DNA of 39,275 nucleotides from Pyrolobus sp. (GTDB lineage Archaea > Thermoproteota > Thermoprotei_A > Sulfolobales > Pyrodictiaceae), in NCBI GenBank assembly GCA_015521195.1, contig WAOO01000127.1, forward strand, positions 1 to 39,275. Reading direction: 5' to 3'. A program made the translations under genes and the position numbers. The first letter of the stretch is position 1. Each line of letters begins with the position of its first letter. The notes beneath the pieces were generated by a model that searched no databases, was not told where the DNA came from, and was given only the letters and a program-made list of their open reading frames with translations. Positions 1 through 13,026 of the stretch are shown piece after piece.

Positions 1-1091
1 GCCTTATCCTCCCCAATCCTCTCCCTAAGCCTCCTCGCGAGCCTCTCGGCAGCGGCTATGCTCCTGGTGAAGACGAGGGTCACACCCTCATCCTCGACGT
101 ACGCCTCCAGTATCTCGATGGGGTCTAGGCGGGGCTCCGGCGCCTCAACCCCGAGGCCCCTAAGGACCTGGACGACGCGGTAGACCTCCCTCCTGAACGC
201 CTCCGGGTCGCGGAGCGCCTCCAGCACGTCGCGTGGGACGCTGACACCCCTCTCCTCTATCTCGCCGAGCAGCCTCCTCCTCAACCCCTCAAGGTCCTTG
301 CCCAGCACGACGTAGACGCGGTTCTCGACCCGGAAGGGCCTCCCCCTGACAACCCTCCAGCATCGCCCGGTCAACCTGCGTAGGTGGGCGCCGAGCTCCT
401 CGGGGTTGGCGAGTGTAGCTGTGAGGACCGCGACCCTGGGCTTGACGCGCGCAACCATGGCTATGATGCGGAGCATGGCGTCGATTAGGGCGATTCCACG
501 CGGCCCGTAGAAGTCGAACTCGTCTATCACGATGAGCCAAGGCTCCTCTATGAATGGTTTGAGGAGGGGGTCGCGGCCCTCGGCGAGCCTCTTCAACTCG
601 TGGAGGAGGAAGGCCGGGTTTGTCGCCACCACGCTAGCCTCGTAGACCAGCCTCCGGAGCCCAGCCCTCCCGTGGAGCCTCTCGAGCCTCTCCCTCTCGC
701 CGGCGTCGAGCGCCACAACCTTCACCCCTATAGCCTCACCGTACTCCCTGAGCCTCGCGTACTGGTCGTGGGCGAGGGCTAGGGTGGGGTAGAGGGCGAG
801 GACCCTCGGCCTTACACCAGCCTTTGCCGCCACGGCGAGGCTGGCGAACCAGGCCTCGGTCTTACCCGAGCCCGTGCCAGCGACAAGGATGACGTTGCAC
901 CCCTCGAGCAGAGCCTCTAGAGCCTCGACCTGATGCCTGTAGAGCCGGAGGCCTCTCAGCCTGGTGGACGAGAAACCCGAGTGTATATCCTCGAAGCGTA
1001 GCCCCGAGAAATCAGGCCTGGAGCCGGGCTCGACCAGCCTCTCGAAGCTATACCCGAGCCTCTCTAGCAGCGAGCCGGTATCCACGGGCAT
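1..1091 (-). CDS. DEAD/DEAH-box helicase, 3' part cut by window edge
   Basis: This is the N-terminal 363 residues of a superfamily 2 ATP-dependent helicase; the C-terminal part lies outside the window. The translation shows a Q-motif-like YRHQ near residue 52, Walker A AGTGSGKT near residues 71-78, a Walker B of the form IDEFD near residue 180, the motif III signature LTATLAN, and the start of the second RecA domain at VTLVFTRS. DEFD instead of DEAD or DEAH, and the spacing, recall the archaeal YprA/MrfA-like group, but the C-terminus needed to decide is missing. The start is the ATG at 1089-1091, with a GGGAGGGG ribosome-binding sequence overlapping the stop codon of the upstream ccmF-like gene, which ends 9 nt before it, so the two are probably cotranscribed. 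The substrate (DNA or RNA) is not decidable. Confidence 0.85.
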   Translation of the reverse strand, partial: MPVDTGSLLERLGYSFERLVEPGSRPDFSGLRFEDIHSGFSSTRLRGLRLYRHQVEALEALLEGCNVILVAGTGSGKTEAWFASLAVAAKAGVRPRVLALYPTLALAHDQYARLREYGEAIGVKVVALDAGERERLERLHGRAGLRRLVYEASVVATNPAFLLHELKRLAEGRDPLLKPFIEEPWLIVIDEFDFYGPRGIALIDAMLRIIAMVARVKPRVAVLTATLANPEELGAHLRRLTGRCWRVVRGRPFRVENRVYVVLGKDLEGLRRRLLGEIEERGVSVPRDVLEALRDPEAFRREVYRVVQVLRGLGVEAPEPRLDPIEILEAYVEDEGVTLVFTRSIAAAERLARRLRERIGEDK

Positions 1092-1100
1092 CTAGCGCCG

Positions 1101-4100
1101 TTACCCCTCCCGCCTACCAGCCACACCCACCGCTATAGCGGTGAGGATTGCCGCCACGCTCATCACTACAGAGCCTCCCCAGACGAGGGGCGCGCCAGGC
1201 ACGAGCTTGATGTCAACCTCGACGCCCTCGGTTGCGACGCCCGGCTTGCTCACGTTGTACCTCTCTGCTAGGAGGTAGAGGCTGAGCGCGTCATAGGCTA
1301 TCCTGGCCAGCGTATCCTGCATCTCCCTCGTAGAACCACTCTTCATAGCGTTCTTGAACGAGTCTATGTCGAGGCCAGCGGCGAGCAGGGCTGCGAGGGC
1401 CAGCCTCTTCTCCGGACTCTTCACCCTCTTGAACACCTCGTGGAGGTAGTAGATTACGAGGTCTGGGAAGCCGGGCTGGTACGGCTGCCCCGATGGCAGG
1501 CTGAGCACGTAATCCGCGTATATGAACGGCTGGGAGACGCTGATGTAGACGTCCGTGAGCCCTATCGGGGCGTGGAAGACCTTCGGCACCGAACCGTGTA
1601 TACCCTGCACCTCACCGTTAACCTCGAACCTCACCTTGGCGTCGACAACCGTCTCGGCCCCGGTCTTCTTGTCGACAACGAGGAACCTGGCTATCAGGTA
1701 GGAGTTCTCGGGGACGTAGCGGGGCGCCGCCAGATACCCCTGGCAGATGCGCACCCCGAGCGCCCCGGCGAGCTCCGCCACCTTACCCGGGCAGTTCTTC
1801 GTGTTGATAATCTGCCAGAGCTTGGACGGGTTCTCGAGGACCACCGCCACGCTGCTGTGCGCAAGGTCCCTGAAGAAGCTGGCGAAGGGCGACTGTCTCA
1901 CAGCGAGGTATACTAGCAGCGAGAAGGGGTAGGGCCTCTCGAAGCCGAGCCCGAGAGTGGTACCGTTGACCTCCGCGACGGCATCGTCGACGCGTAGCAC
2001 AGCGTTCGGCGCTACAACCTCGCCGGTGCTATTGCCGAGCTTGTACCCCGCGACCATCGAGACGGTAGCCGCGGTAACGTTAACCTCGCCCAGCATGGGC
2101 AGCGGGAGACGGGCGGGCTCCTCGAACACTATGCGTAGCTCCGGCGCCGTCACGTGCTTCGAGCGCAGCACTTCCGCCAGGCTCTCCGAGCGTATTATCA
2201 GAGTGCCAGAGTAGAGCGGTATGAAGACGGTCTCGGGGTTCCCGTGGAACCCCGTGCGGTGCGAGAGCTGCACGGCAACCATCGCCTTCCTTATCTCGAG
2301 GAGGCTTATCGTCGCATTGAGCCTCGCCACCGTCGTGTTGGTCGCTGCGTCCCTCACGACTATACTCGCTCTGCATCCGCCGGTGCACGCGGTTACATTG
2401 CCGGCGTTGAAGTGCTGCCCGGTGATGTTCAGGAGGAGCGAGTACGGCGGTGTCTCTGCCAGCTTCTCTCCCTCCACGTAGAGGTTGAAGAGTGGCTGGA
2501 AGTTGAAGTGGAGGGCTAGCAGCGCCTGCTGTGCGGCGTAGTAGGTGAGTATCCTGCAGACGTAGAAGGAGTAGATGTCCACGGGCTTCGGGTTGATGCC
2601 GTACCGGTAGCCCTCGAAGACAAGCACCTTGCCGCCTGGGAGTGTGAGCTCATCGCCCGGCTTGAGGTGGGTGCGGTAGAGGTAGGTGCCAACCACCCTC
2701 CCGTTCACGATTATCTCGTTGTTGAACGAGTAGGTGCCCCCCATGAATACCCCGAGTAGCACCAGGGCGAAGCCTAGGTGGATTAGCGCGACCCCCAGGT
2801 ACTTGTCCCTGGCTATCCTCGAGAGCCTCGAGGCTAGGGGTGCGGCTTTCGCCTTAAGCGCGTTCCACGCGCGGAGCCCCAGGTAGGAGAGTAGCGCTGC
2901 TATGGTCACGCTGGAGAATACGATTCCGGCCGCCATCACCGCGTTGGTCTCGGGCGGCGTTAGGGGTGCGAGCGCCCTGGTGTTGTAAGCGTACCAGGCG
3001 TAGAACCCTGCGAGTATCGAGGTCGCGCCTACGAGTGCAGCTGAGCCCCTCCAGCCGAGCCTGTCGCCCAGGAACGCGATTGTGATGCCCGCGAGGAGGG
3101 CGAAGGCGGCGGGGTAGAGCCTCGGGTTGAAGTACCTGACACCCTCGCTCATCTGGGGCACCGAGACGTTCGGGAGCCCGAGGGCGGCTCTGACCGAGGG
3201 CACCAGGAGCGTGAAGGTGACGAGCAGCGCCGCGTAGAGGAGCATCGTTGTTGCCACGCCCATGCCGAGGTTAAACGGCGTCTTTATCCACGAGCGGGCT
3301 TGGGTGACGAGCCTCCGGTAGTCTGCGAAGACGAGCGTGTATAGCGCGTAGGCTAGGAGCAGGAGGCTCACCGCGAGGAGCACGTCCGCGGCGAGGTCTG
3401 GCATGGCGAAGCTGTGGAGGACGCTGAGCCCGCCCCTGGTCACGAACATGGCGAGGTAGACGGTGGAGACGGTGAGGGCTGATGTGAAGGGGGTGAGCTC
3501 GCCCAGCGCGACCATAACGTGTGGTATCGCTGTCGCGGCTAGCCACACCATGAGCTCTGAGGTCTCGACCGGGTCCCAGGCCCAGTAGCCAGCCCACCCG
3601 AACGTCTCGTAGCTCCAGAGGCCGCCGAGCATAATGCCGAGCGTCAGCATCGCCCAGCCTACGCTATAGACGATGACCGCGCTCCTGCTGCGGATGCGGA
3701 GCATGAAGGCCGCCGCTGCGACCGCGAGTAGAGCGAAGCCTCCGAAGGTGGCGAGGGGGTGGGGGTAGAGCCAGAAGCTCTTGAGGAGCGGGTTGAGGCC
3801 GAGCCCGGCCTTCTCCGGGTGCGGGTTCAGGTCGAAGGCGCCGTACATCCACGCATCCACAACCACTATGGCGGATATCAGCGGCGCCACGAGCATGTAG
3901 AGCCTCGCATCCCTGCCCCTAAGGCCCCGTGCCACCAGGTAGCCGCCGACCGCCGCTATGACCGCGAAGAGGAATAGGCTGCCTCCGCCAGTGCTCCAAG
4001 CTGTCGCGGGGAGCAGCCACCAGGGTAGGCCGGGGCTGGTCGACTCGTAGACGGGCTTCAGGCTATAATCGTGTGTGACGTAGGGCACCGTGTAGATAGC

Positions 4101-4280
4101 CCACGCTACGAGAGCCGCGATGGCCGCATAGCCGTATAGCCTCTTTGCGCTCCCGAGCCTACCCCTCGCAGCCTCATAGACCACGGCGAGGAGGAGCGCT
4201 AGCAGCGCGACGGCCGGGAGCAGCGTGTAGTGGTAGCCGGCTATGCTTAACACGGTATAGCCCCGGCTAAATCCGCGCAT
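1101..4280 (-). CDS. CcmF/CcsA-type cytochrome c assembly (heme lyase) protein, unusually long
   Basis: This polytopic membrane protein of 1059 residues belongs to the CcmF/CcsA family, which delivers heme to apocytochrome c outside the membrane. The tryptophan-rich WWD signature is clear at about residues 226-248 (FGWAGYWAWDPVETSELMVW). Before it, LNPLLKSFWLYPHP at about residues 162-175 matches the CcmF segment with a heme-liganding histidine. More than ten hydrophobic segments fill the first 500 residues. Another helix near 495-515 is followed by a large, mostly hydrophilic domain of about 500 residues and a final membrane helix near 1035-1053. Bacterial CcmF is usually about 600-660 residues, so the outer domain is greatly enlarged. 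The ATG start has AGAGG 5 nt upstream. A PDO-like gene lies 90 nt upstream on the same strand. No apocytochrome, CcmE or CcmG gene is visible here. Confidence 0.88.
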   Translation of the reverse strand: MRGFSRGYTVLSIAGYHYTLLPAVALLALLLAVVYEAARGRLGSAKRLYGYAAIAALVAWAIYTVPYVTHDYSLKPVYESTSPGLPWWLLPATAWSTGGGSLFLFAVIAAVGGYLVARGLRGRDARLYMLVAPLISAIVVVDAWMYGAFDLNPHPEKAGLGLNPLLKSFWLYPHPLATFGGFALLAVAAAAFMLRIRSRSAVIVYSVGWAMLTLGIMLGGLWSYETFGWAGYWAWDPVETSELMVWLAATAIPHVMVALGELTPFTSALTVSTVYLAMFVTRGGLSVLHSFAMPDLAADVLLAVSLLLLAYALYTLVFADYRRLVTQARSWIKTPFNLGMGVATTMLLYAALLVTFTLLVPSVRAALGLPNVSVPQMSEGVRYFNPRLYPAAFALLAGITIAFLGDRLGWRGSAALVGATSILAGFYAWYAYNTRALAPLTPPETNAVMAAGIVFSSVTIAALLSYLGLRAWNALKAKAAPLASRLSRIARDKYLGVALIHLGFALVLLGVFMGGTYSFNNEIIVNGRVVGTYLYRTHLKPGDELTLPGGKVLVFEGYRYGINPKPVDIYSFYVCRILTYYAAQQALLALHFNFQPLFNLYVEGEKLAETPPYSLLLNITGQHFNAGNVTACTGGCRASIVVRDAATNTTVARLNATISLLEIRKAMVAVQLSHRTGFHGNPETVFIPLYSGTLIIRSESLAEVLRSKHVTAPELRIVFEEPARLPLPMLGEVNVTAATVSMVAGYKLGNSTGEVVAPNAVLRVDDAVAEVNGTTLGLGFERPYPFSLLVYLAVRQSPFASFFRDLAHSSVAVVLENPSKLWQIINTKNCPGKVAELAGALGVRICQGYLAAPRYVPENSYLIARFLVVDKKTGAETVVDAKVRFEVNGEVQGIHGSVPKVFHAPIGLTDVYISVSQPFIYADYVLSLPSGQPYQPGFPDLVIYYLHEVFKRVKSPEKRLALAALLAAGLDIDSFKNAMKSGSTREMQDTLARIAYDALSLYLLAERYNVSKPGVATEGVEVDIKLVPGAPLVWGGSVVMSVAAILTAIAVGVAGRREG

Positions 4281-4370
4281 TCAAACCTCTTTTATTAGAC
4301 GTGCGGCGGCTCAGCAATCCTATAACTCTTCACAGGCTCCGCACCGAGGGTCTCATCACTGCCTAGGCGC

Positions 4371-4988
4371 CTATCCTAGCAGCTCTGCGGCCTCCTCCAC
4401 GCTCTTAACGCTACCCACCCTCACAAGCCTACCATCCACGACGACCGCTGGCACGTAGGGGGAGGGCAGCCTACCCCCCATCCTCTCAAACTCCCGCGCG
4501 TCGACGACATCCACCCTAAGCCCCTCATTCGACGGAACCAATGGTATCAGGGCGCGGAGTGTCACCAGACACGGCCTACCCGGCACGACATACACGACTA
4601 CATGGTGGCTGCCGGTCTCGAGGCCGGGGGGCTCGAGGGCGCCGCCAGCGTAGAGTATCGCCTCGAGGAGGGGGCAGAGGAGTATCCCGTCGATAAGCCC
4701 GTAGAACCTCAGCCTGCCTCCCATAGCCCCGTGTATCTCGGCCCGAGGCTTCGGGTAGCCGGGCTCAACGTCACCCTCCTCGACCTCCACGCGGAGCCTC
4801 CCGTCCGAGAGCTTCTCGAAGCTCTCCAGCACATCCCTCATAACCTTCGAAGCCTCGTTTCCGCCGACGGTGAGCCTCACCAGCACCTCCCGCTCCATGA
4901 GCGGCAGCTTCCTCAGCAGCTCTGTCAGCCTCGGGGCGCCGAAGGCCTTCAGGAGAGCGTCTATCACGAGCAGGTTGAGTTGTGGCAT
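4371..4988 (-). CDS. PDO-fold (double thioredoxin) protein lacking both CxxC motifs
   Basis: The 205-residue product resembles the archaeal protein disulfide oxidoreductase (PDO/glutaredoxin-like) family, which carries two thioredoxin folds. The hallmark of the first unit, RLRFYGLIDG near residues 91-100, corresponds to the IRFYGIPAG-type stretch of PDO. The second unit has the strand HHVVVYVVPG, a helix, and a cis-proline-like YVPAVVVDG near residues 175-183. The active-site positions are lost: the first unit has GGNEASKV where PDO has a CxxC helix, and the second has GRPCLV, with one cysteine in the wrong register. It is therefore unlikely to be a thiol oxidoreductase. It may be a structural or binding relative of PDO that works with the CcmF-like protein encoded 90 nt downstream. 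The start is the ATG at 4986-4988. Confidence 0.7.
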   Translation of the reverse strand: MPQLNLLVIDALLKAFGAPRLTELLRKLPLMEREVLVRLTVGGNEASKVMRDVLESFEKLSDGRLRVEVEEGDVEPGYPKPRAEIHGAMGGRLRFYGLIDGILLCPLLEAILYAGGALEPPGLETGSHHVVVYVVPGRPCLVTLRALIPLVPSNEGLRVDVVDAREFERMGGRLPSPYVPAVVVDGRLVRVGSVKSVEEAAELLG

Positions 4989-5099
4989 GCCACCCGCCTC
5001 GCCGGGGGGAAGTTATTGGGCGTTTTTAGCGCAAGCCCCGCAATCTTCCATCATCCGCCAAGCTTTACGCCCACCCCTGCGCCGCACCCGGAGGGGCTC
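4989..5099. promoter_or_regulatory. Divergent promoter region, PDO-like gene and reductase gene
   Basis: This 111-nt spacer separates two divergent genes. On the minus strand a TATA-like CTAAAAAC (about 5029-5022) would place transcription start near 5000. On the plus strand an AAGCTTTA element (about 5060) and a GGAGGGG ribosome-binding sequence just before the ATG at 5100 fit the reductase gene. Both assignments are by eye. Confidence 0.4.
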
Positions 5100-5822
5100 A
5101 TGGCGGGCTGCGAGAGGCCCTTCGTGCTCCACTTTTCCACCATGACCGTGGATGGGAGGATAGCGTCGTCGACGCGCTACAGCATGCTCAGCTGCAGGTT
5201 CGACCTCGAGAGGCTCTACGCGCTACGCTCCCATGTCGACGCCGTGATGGTCGGGGCTGGCACGGTCCTCGCCGACAACCCTAGGCTCGCCAGGAGGCTG
5301 AAGCCCGGCCGCCACTACCGGGTGGTCGTCGACTGTAGGCTCCGCGTGCCGCCCGACGCGAGGGTATTCGACGACTCGATGCCGTCGATACTGGTCACGT
5401 GCCGGGATGCGCCCCGCGAGAGGCTCAGTGAGATAGCCGGGCGCGGCGTCGAGATAATCGAGGCTGGCGAGGCTGGGCGCATAGAGCTTCGGGAGGCTCT
5501 ACGCACACTCCTCGAGTCGTACGGCGTAAGGAGGGTGCTGGTCGAGGGTGGAGGCGTCCTAGCCTACAGCCTCTACCGCGAGAGGCTCGTAGACGAGCTT
5601 AGGGTTACCGTGGCCCCCGTGCTCTTCGCGGCGGGCAGGAGCATAGTAGACGACCCTGAGGGGAGGGGGTTCCCCGACTGGGGCTCCTCCCCCCGCCTCC
5701 AACTAGTCTACACCGAGACCTGCCCCTGCGGCAACTGCGTCCACATGGTCTACCGCGTCGACTCCGACTGCTGCCCGGCCGCCTCCCCGCCTCCCCGCCC
5801 GCTCCGAGAGCTCCTAGAGTGA
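5100..5822 (+). CDS. 2,5-diamino-6-(ribosylamino)pyrimidinone 5'-phosphate reductase (RibD C-terminal/ArfC family)
   Basis: This 240-residue protein matches the archaeal reductase of riboflavin and F420 precursor synthesis, which reduces the ribosyl group of 2,5-diamino-6-(ribosylamino)-4(3H)-pyrimidinone 5'-phosphate with NAD(P)H. The family pattern is complete: FSTMTVDGRIA near residue 13, VDAVMVGAGTVLADNPRL near 42-59, RVLVEGGGVLA near 144-154, and VDELRVTVAPVLFAAG near 165-180. The start is the ATG at 5100, preceded by GGAGGGGCTC. Close to the C-terminus there is a cysteine cluster, CPCGNC, followed by further cysteines; metal binding is possible but unproven. The last 73 nt overlap the 3' end of the convergent methyltransferase-like gene, so the C-terminal tail is constrained by two reading frames. 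Confidence 0.88.
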   Translation: MAGCERPFVLHFSTMTVDGRIASSTRYSMLSCRFDLERLYALRSHVDAVMVGAGTVLADNPRLARRLKPGRHYRVVVDCRLRVPPDARVFDDSMPSILVTCRDAPRERLSEIAGRGVEIIEAGEAGRIELREALRTLLESYGVRRVLVEGGGVLAYSLYRERLVDELRVTVAPVLFAAGRSIVDDPEGRGFPDWGSSPRLQLVYTETCPCGNCVHMVYRVDSDCCPAASPPPRPLRELLE

Positions 5823-6328
5823 CGAGGCGGCATGTGGAGAAGCGCCTTGGCCAGGCAGGACGGGCTCGGGTTGAAGGCTGGCACCCTCCTCCGGTACTCC
5901 AGGTACTCCTCGCCGAACCTATCGATGGACTCCAGCTCGTCGAGGGTGGCCGCAAGCACCATTGTTAGTATAGCCGCAGAGGGGCCGGTGATGAGCGCCC
6001 CCGCCGGGCTACCTGCTATGAGCGCGAGTGCCTCGGGGAAGAAGGCTAGGAAGAAGTGCATAGGGTGCCTCATGCAAGAGTAGGGCCCCTCTCTCACCAG
6101 CCTGGAGAGCGGCCTTCCCTCGGGCCCCCTGCCGTAGACTGCCAGGTAGCGGCCTGCTACCGAGGCCCCGCGTATCACGAGCGCCAGGAGCGCCAGGCCC
6201 ATGGCGAGGCAGGCCGGGTAGACCGTGCACCTCCAGCCAAGCACCCTGTCGAGGTACACGCCTCCCCCGACCGCATACGCTATTATCGCGAGCCAGCCTG
6301 CGATGCGAACCCACATCGGTATTATCAA
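5750..6328 (-). CDS. Isoprenylcysteine carboxyl methyltransferase-like (ICMT/PEMT family) membrane protein
   Basis: This 192-residue protein has four or five hydrophobic helices and the S-adenosylmethionine-binding core of the ICMT/PEMT membrane methyltransferases: LVREGPYSCMRHPMHFF near residues 80-96 (the usual GPY..xRHP motif) and, after a helix pair, the acidic FGEEYLEYRRRVPAF near 139-153. Known members methylate isoprenylated protein ends, phospholipid heads or small thiols; the archaeal substrate cannot be read from sequence. The predicted TTG start at 6326-6328 has GGAGGT 8 nt upstream; an ATG at 6316 is a shorter alternative. The gene begins 6 nt after the upstream orphan on the same strand. 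The final basic and glycine-rich residues lie in the convergent overlap with the reductase gene and are probably not part of the fold. Confidence 0.75.
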   Translation of the reverse strand: MIIPMWVRIAGWLAIIAYAVGGGVYLDRVLGWRCTVYPACLAMGLALLALVIRGASVAGRYLAVYGRGPEGRPLSRLVREGPYSCMRHPMHFFLAFFPEALALIAGSPAGALITGPSAAILTMVLAATLDELESIDRFGEEYLEYRRRVPAFNPSPSCLAKALLHMPPRHSRSSRSGRGGGEAAGQQSESTR

Positions 6329-6334
6329 CGCCGC

Positions 6335-6853
6335 CTACCTCCTGACCACGCGGAACTCCTTGGGCCTCAAAACCCTCTTCCCATCAACGGTCTCAATGAC
6401 GACGAACCTTGTTCTCCCCTCCGGGTCCCGGACCCTCACCCACCCCTCGTACACGTAGAGCTCGCGGTCCACGCTCCACCTTTGCAGGTGGAGGCTCCCG
6501 CCAGCCTCGCGTATCACGCCGACCGCGGTCAGCCTGGCGGGCCGGTAGTAGAGGACGGCCTCCACGCCGCTCAGCGTAGACTCTGCGTAGTAAACCTCGC
6601 GGCCGCCTAGCGCGAGCCTAGCCTCGACGACCACCCCCCTACCCCTCCTCCTAGCATCAGCCACTATGCTCGCAAGCCTCTCCTCGAGCGCCGAGACATC
6701 CCCCGATACATCCTTCAACACCCTCTCCTCCCGCTTAGCCACGCGGAGCGCAAGCAGCCTAACCGGCCCGACCTCGACCTCGACCGGCTCATAGTATGTC
6801 AGCGTGAGCTTAGCCTCCCCGGCCACGCCACCCGCCCAAGGGTAGAGCGGCAT
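6335..6853 (-). CDS. Conserved-looking protein of unknown function, 172 aa
   Basis: I do not recognise this family. The product is soluble, mixed alpha/beta in appearance and rich in Arg, Val and Glu. Strands such as LTLTYYEPVEVEVG and RLLALRV precede a helix ending ARRRGRGVV, then VVEARLALGGREVYYAES and a C-terminal half rich in beta strands, with ELYVYEGWVRVRDPEGRTRF near the end. No signal peptide, membrane helix or metal motif is seen. The start is the ATG at 6853. It forms a two-gene unit with the downstream ICMT-like gene (6-nt spacing) and diverges from another orphan 58 nt away. Codon use resembles the neighbours, which supports a real gene. Confidence 0.6.
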   Translation of the reverse strand: MPLYPWAGGVAGEAKLTLTYYEPVEVEVGPVRLLALRVAKREERVLKDVSGDVSALEERLASIVADARRRGRGVVVEARLALGGREVYYAESTLSGVEAVLYYRPARLTAVGVIREAGGSLHLQRWSVDRELYVYEGWVRVRDPEGRTRFVVIETVDGKRVLRPKEFRVVRR

Positions 6854-6911
6854 AGCCTACTCTAGTGTCACCCGCCCGCAGCGCCGGGAGCCAACATCAC
6901 ACTCTAGCATC

Positions 6912-9676
<2,765 letters not shown>

Positions 9677-9677
9677 G

Positions 9678-9956
9678 GTGAGCGTTTTGAGCGGCGTTTC
9701 GACCTGGCGTTCACTCCCATTATACCTCCTGGTCTACGAGGAGCTCAGACGGTTGGCTCCTAACCCGGGCGACCATGTAACGGATGTGAAGCTTTACGAG
9801 GCTGTAAGGAGGCGTGCGAGACAGATGGGTTTCGAGGTAAGCTTCTCCGACTTCCTAAAGGCGCTCATGATACTCGAGGTTCACGGGTACGTCAGTGTTA
9901 GAAGTACTAGCGAGAAGGCGGATACTGGCAGGATAATCGAATTGGTTAAGAGATGA
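9678..9956 (+). CDS. Small winged-helix-like protein, 92 aa, unknown function
   Basis: The GTG start is 1 nt after the cdc48 stop codon, so the gene is almost certainly translated from the same mRNA. The helical pattern LYLLVYEELRRL, VKLYEAVRRRARQM and FSDFLKALMILEVHGYVSVR resembles a winged-helix fold: three helices ending in a short beta wing. I do not recognise a named family. Lying between cdc48 and fen1, it could be a DNA-binding or adaptor protein, but nothing in the sequence decides this. There are no cysteines and no membrane segments. Confidence 0.65.
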   Translation: MSVLSGVSTWRSLPLYLLVYEELRRLAPNPGDHVTDVKLYEAVRRRARQMGFEVSFSDFLKALMILEVHGYVSVRSTSEKADTGRIIELVKR

Positions 9957-9983
9957 TGGCGCCATATTAAACTAGGGAGCGAC

Positions 9984-12188
<2,205 letters not shown>

Positions 12189-12192
12189 TATT

Positions 12193-13026
12193 TTATGCGG
12201 CTTTGGTGCATTCGAGGTGGATACGGTAAACGTACTTTCGGGGGGCGTAGTCTAACACCCTTTTCAAATCTAACAGCTTGCATCTAGCACCCTCTATCTT
12301 CGTATCTACGAGTTTTTCGGCAAATGCTTCTACGTCGTTTTCGTGTAGTACGCGGTAAACCAGTAGGTGTGCCTTTTTGGAGGCGATCTTCAACGCATCC
12401 TGAATGAACTCTTCGCTTCCCTGAGGGTAGTCCAGTATGAGTAAATCGAACTTAACATCTCCGATTACATTGGGAATGAGGTGTGTGTCTTCGCACATCA
12501 CTATAATCTTTTTTCCTTTTAGTTTACGTCTATTTCGGTAAAGCGATGCTGTCAGGTCTGCTATAGAGTAAGTGTTAAGGTCGTTTGCAAGTATATGAGT
12601 TGCTTTAGAATAAGCTGCAATTGTGAGCGCATAGCCACCTACGCCGGAGAACAGGTCTGCCACTCTAGTAGCACCTATCTCGTCCACTAATCTTGCAGTA
12701 TTGAGGTGCTCTGTTGCAAGCCTAGGATTGAAATAGGTTTTGCCGAGCGTTACTCGAAAATATAGGTTATTCTCCCTGTGCCACGTACGGTCTATATGTT
12801 CGCCTACAAGTAGAATGAGCCTCGGGATTCTCAGCGTTCCTTCAGTATCTATTTTGGCGTATACTGCGCGTATACGCGGATGCCGCTGTTTTACCTCATA
12901 CGCTGCCTCGAGTACATCGGGGCTTCTGGCGTCTTCGGGACTCTTGACGCTGATTAATGCTGCCTCACCTATAATGACGTAAGGTATCCGGCGGTGTTCC
13001 TCCAAGGGGTTGCCCGTTGGTAACAA
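12193..13026 (-). CDS. Trm5-like class I tRNA methyltransferase with altered NLP motif
   Basis: This protein of up to 277 residues resembles archaeal Trm5 (tRNA guanine-N1 methyltransferase, position 37) and its TYW2 relatives. Family features are FRVTLGKTYFNPRLATEHL near residues 89-107, the SAM loop VADLFSGVGGYALTIAA near 121-137, and ILANDLNTYSIADL. At the catalytic loop Trm5 normally has N-L-P, but here the sequence is LDYPQGSEEF (D-Y-P), so the asparagine is an aspartate. The N-terminal D1 domain is short or absent. The TTG start at 13026 would overlap the divergent NAD kinase start by 10 nt; an in-frame TTG at 13005 avoids this. The gene is AT-richer than its neighbours. It may be a paralog with altered activity. 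Confidence 0.7.
   Translation of the reverse strand: MLPTGNPLEEHRRIPYVIIGEAALISVKSPEDARSPDVLEAAYEVKQRHPRIRAVYAKIDTEGTLRIPRLILLVGEHIDRTWHRENNLYFRVTLGKTYFNPRLATEHLNTARLVDEIGATRVADLFSGVGGYALTIAAYSKATHILANDLNTYSIADLTASLYRNRRKLKGKKIIVMCEDTHLIPNVIGDVKFDLLILDYPQGSEEFIQDALKIASKKAHLLVYRVLHENDVEAFAEKLVDTKIEGARCKLLDLKRVLDYAPRKYVYRIHLECTKAA

Noticed and set aside
2154-2519. Long open reading frames on the plus strand inside the CcmF-like gene, and similar ones in other GC-rich genes.
   Set aside because: They are shadows of the strongly conserved gene on the other strand, have no family features and no ribosome-binding sequence. GC-rich codon bias removes stop codons from the antisense frames.
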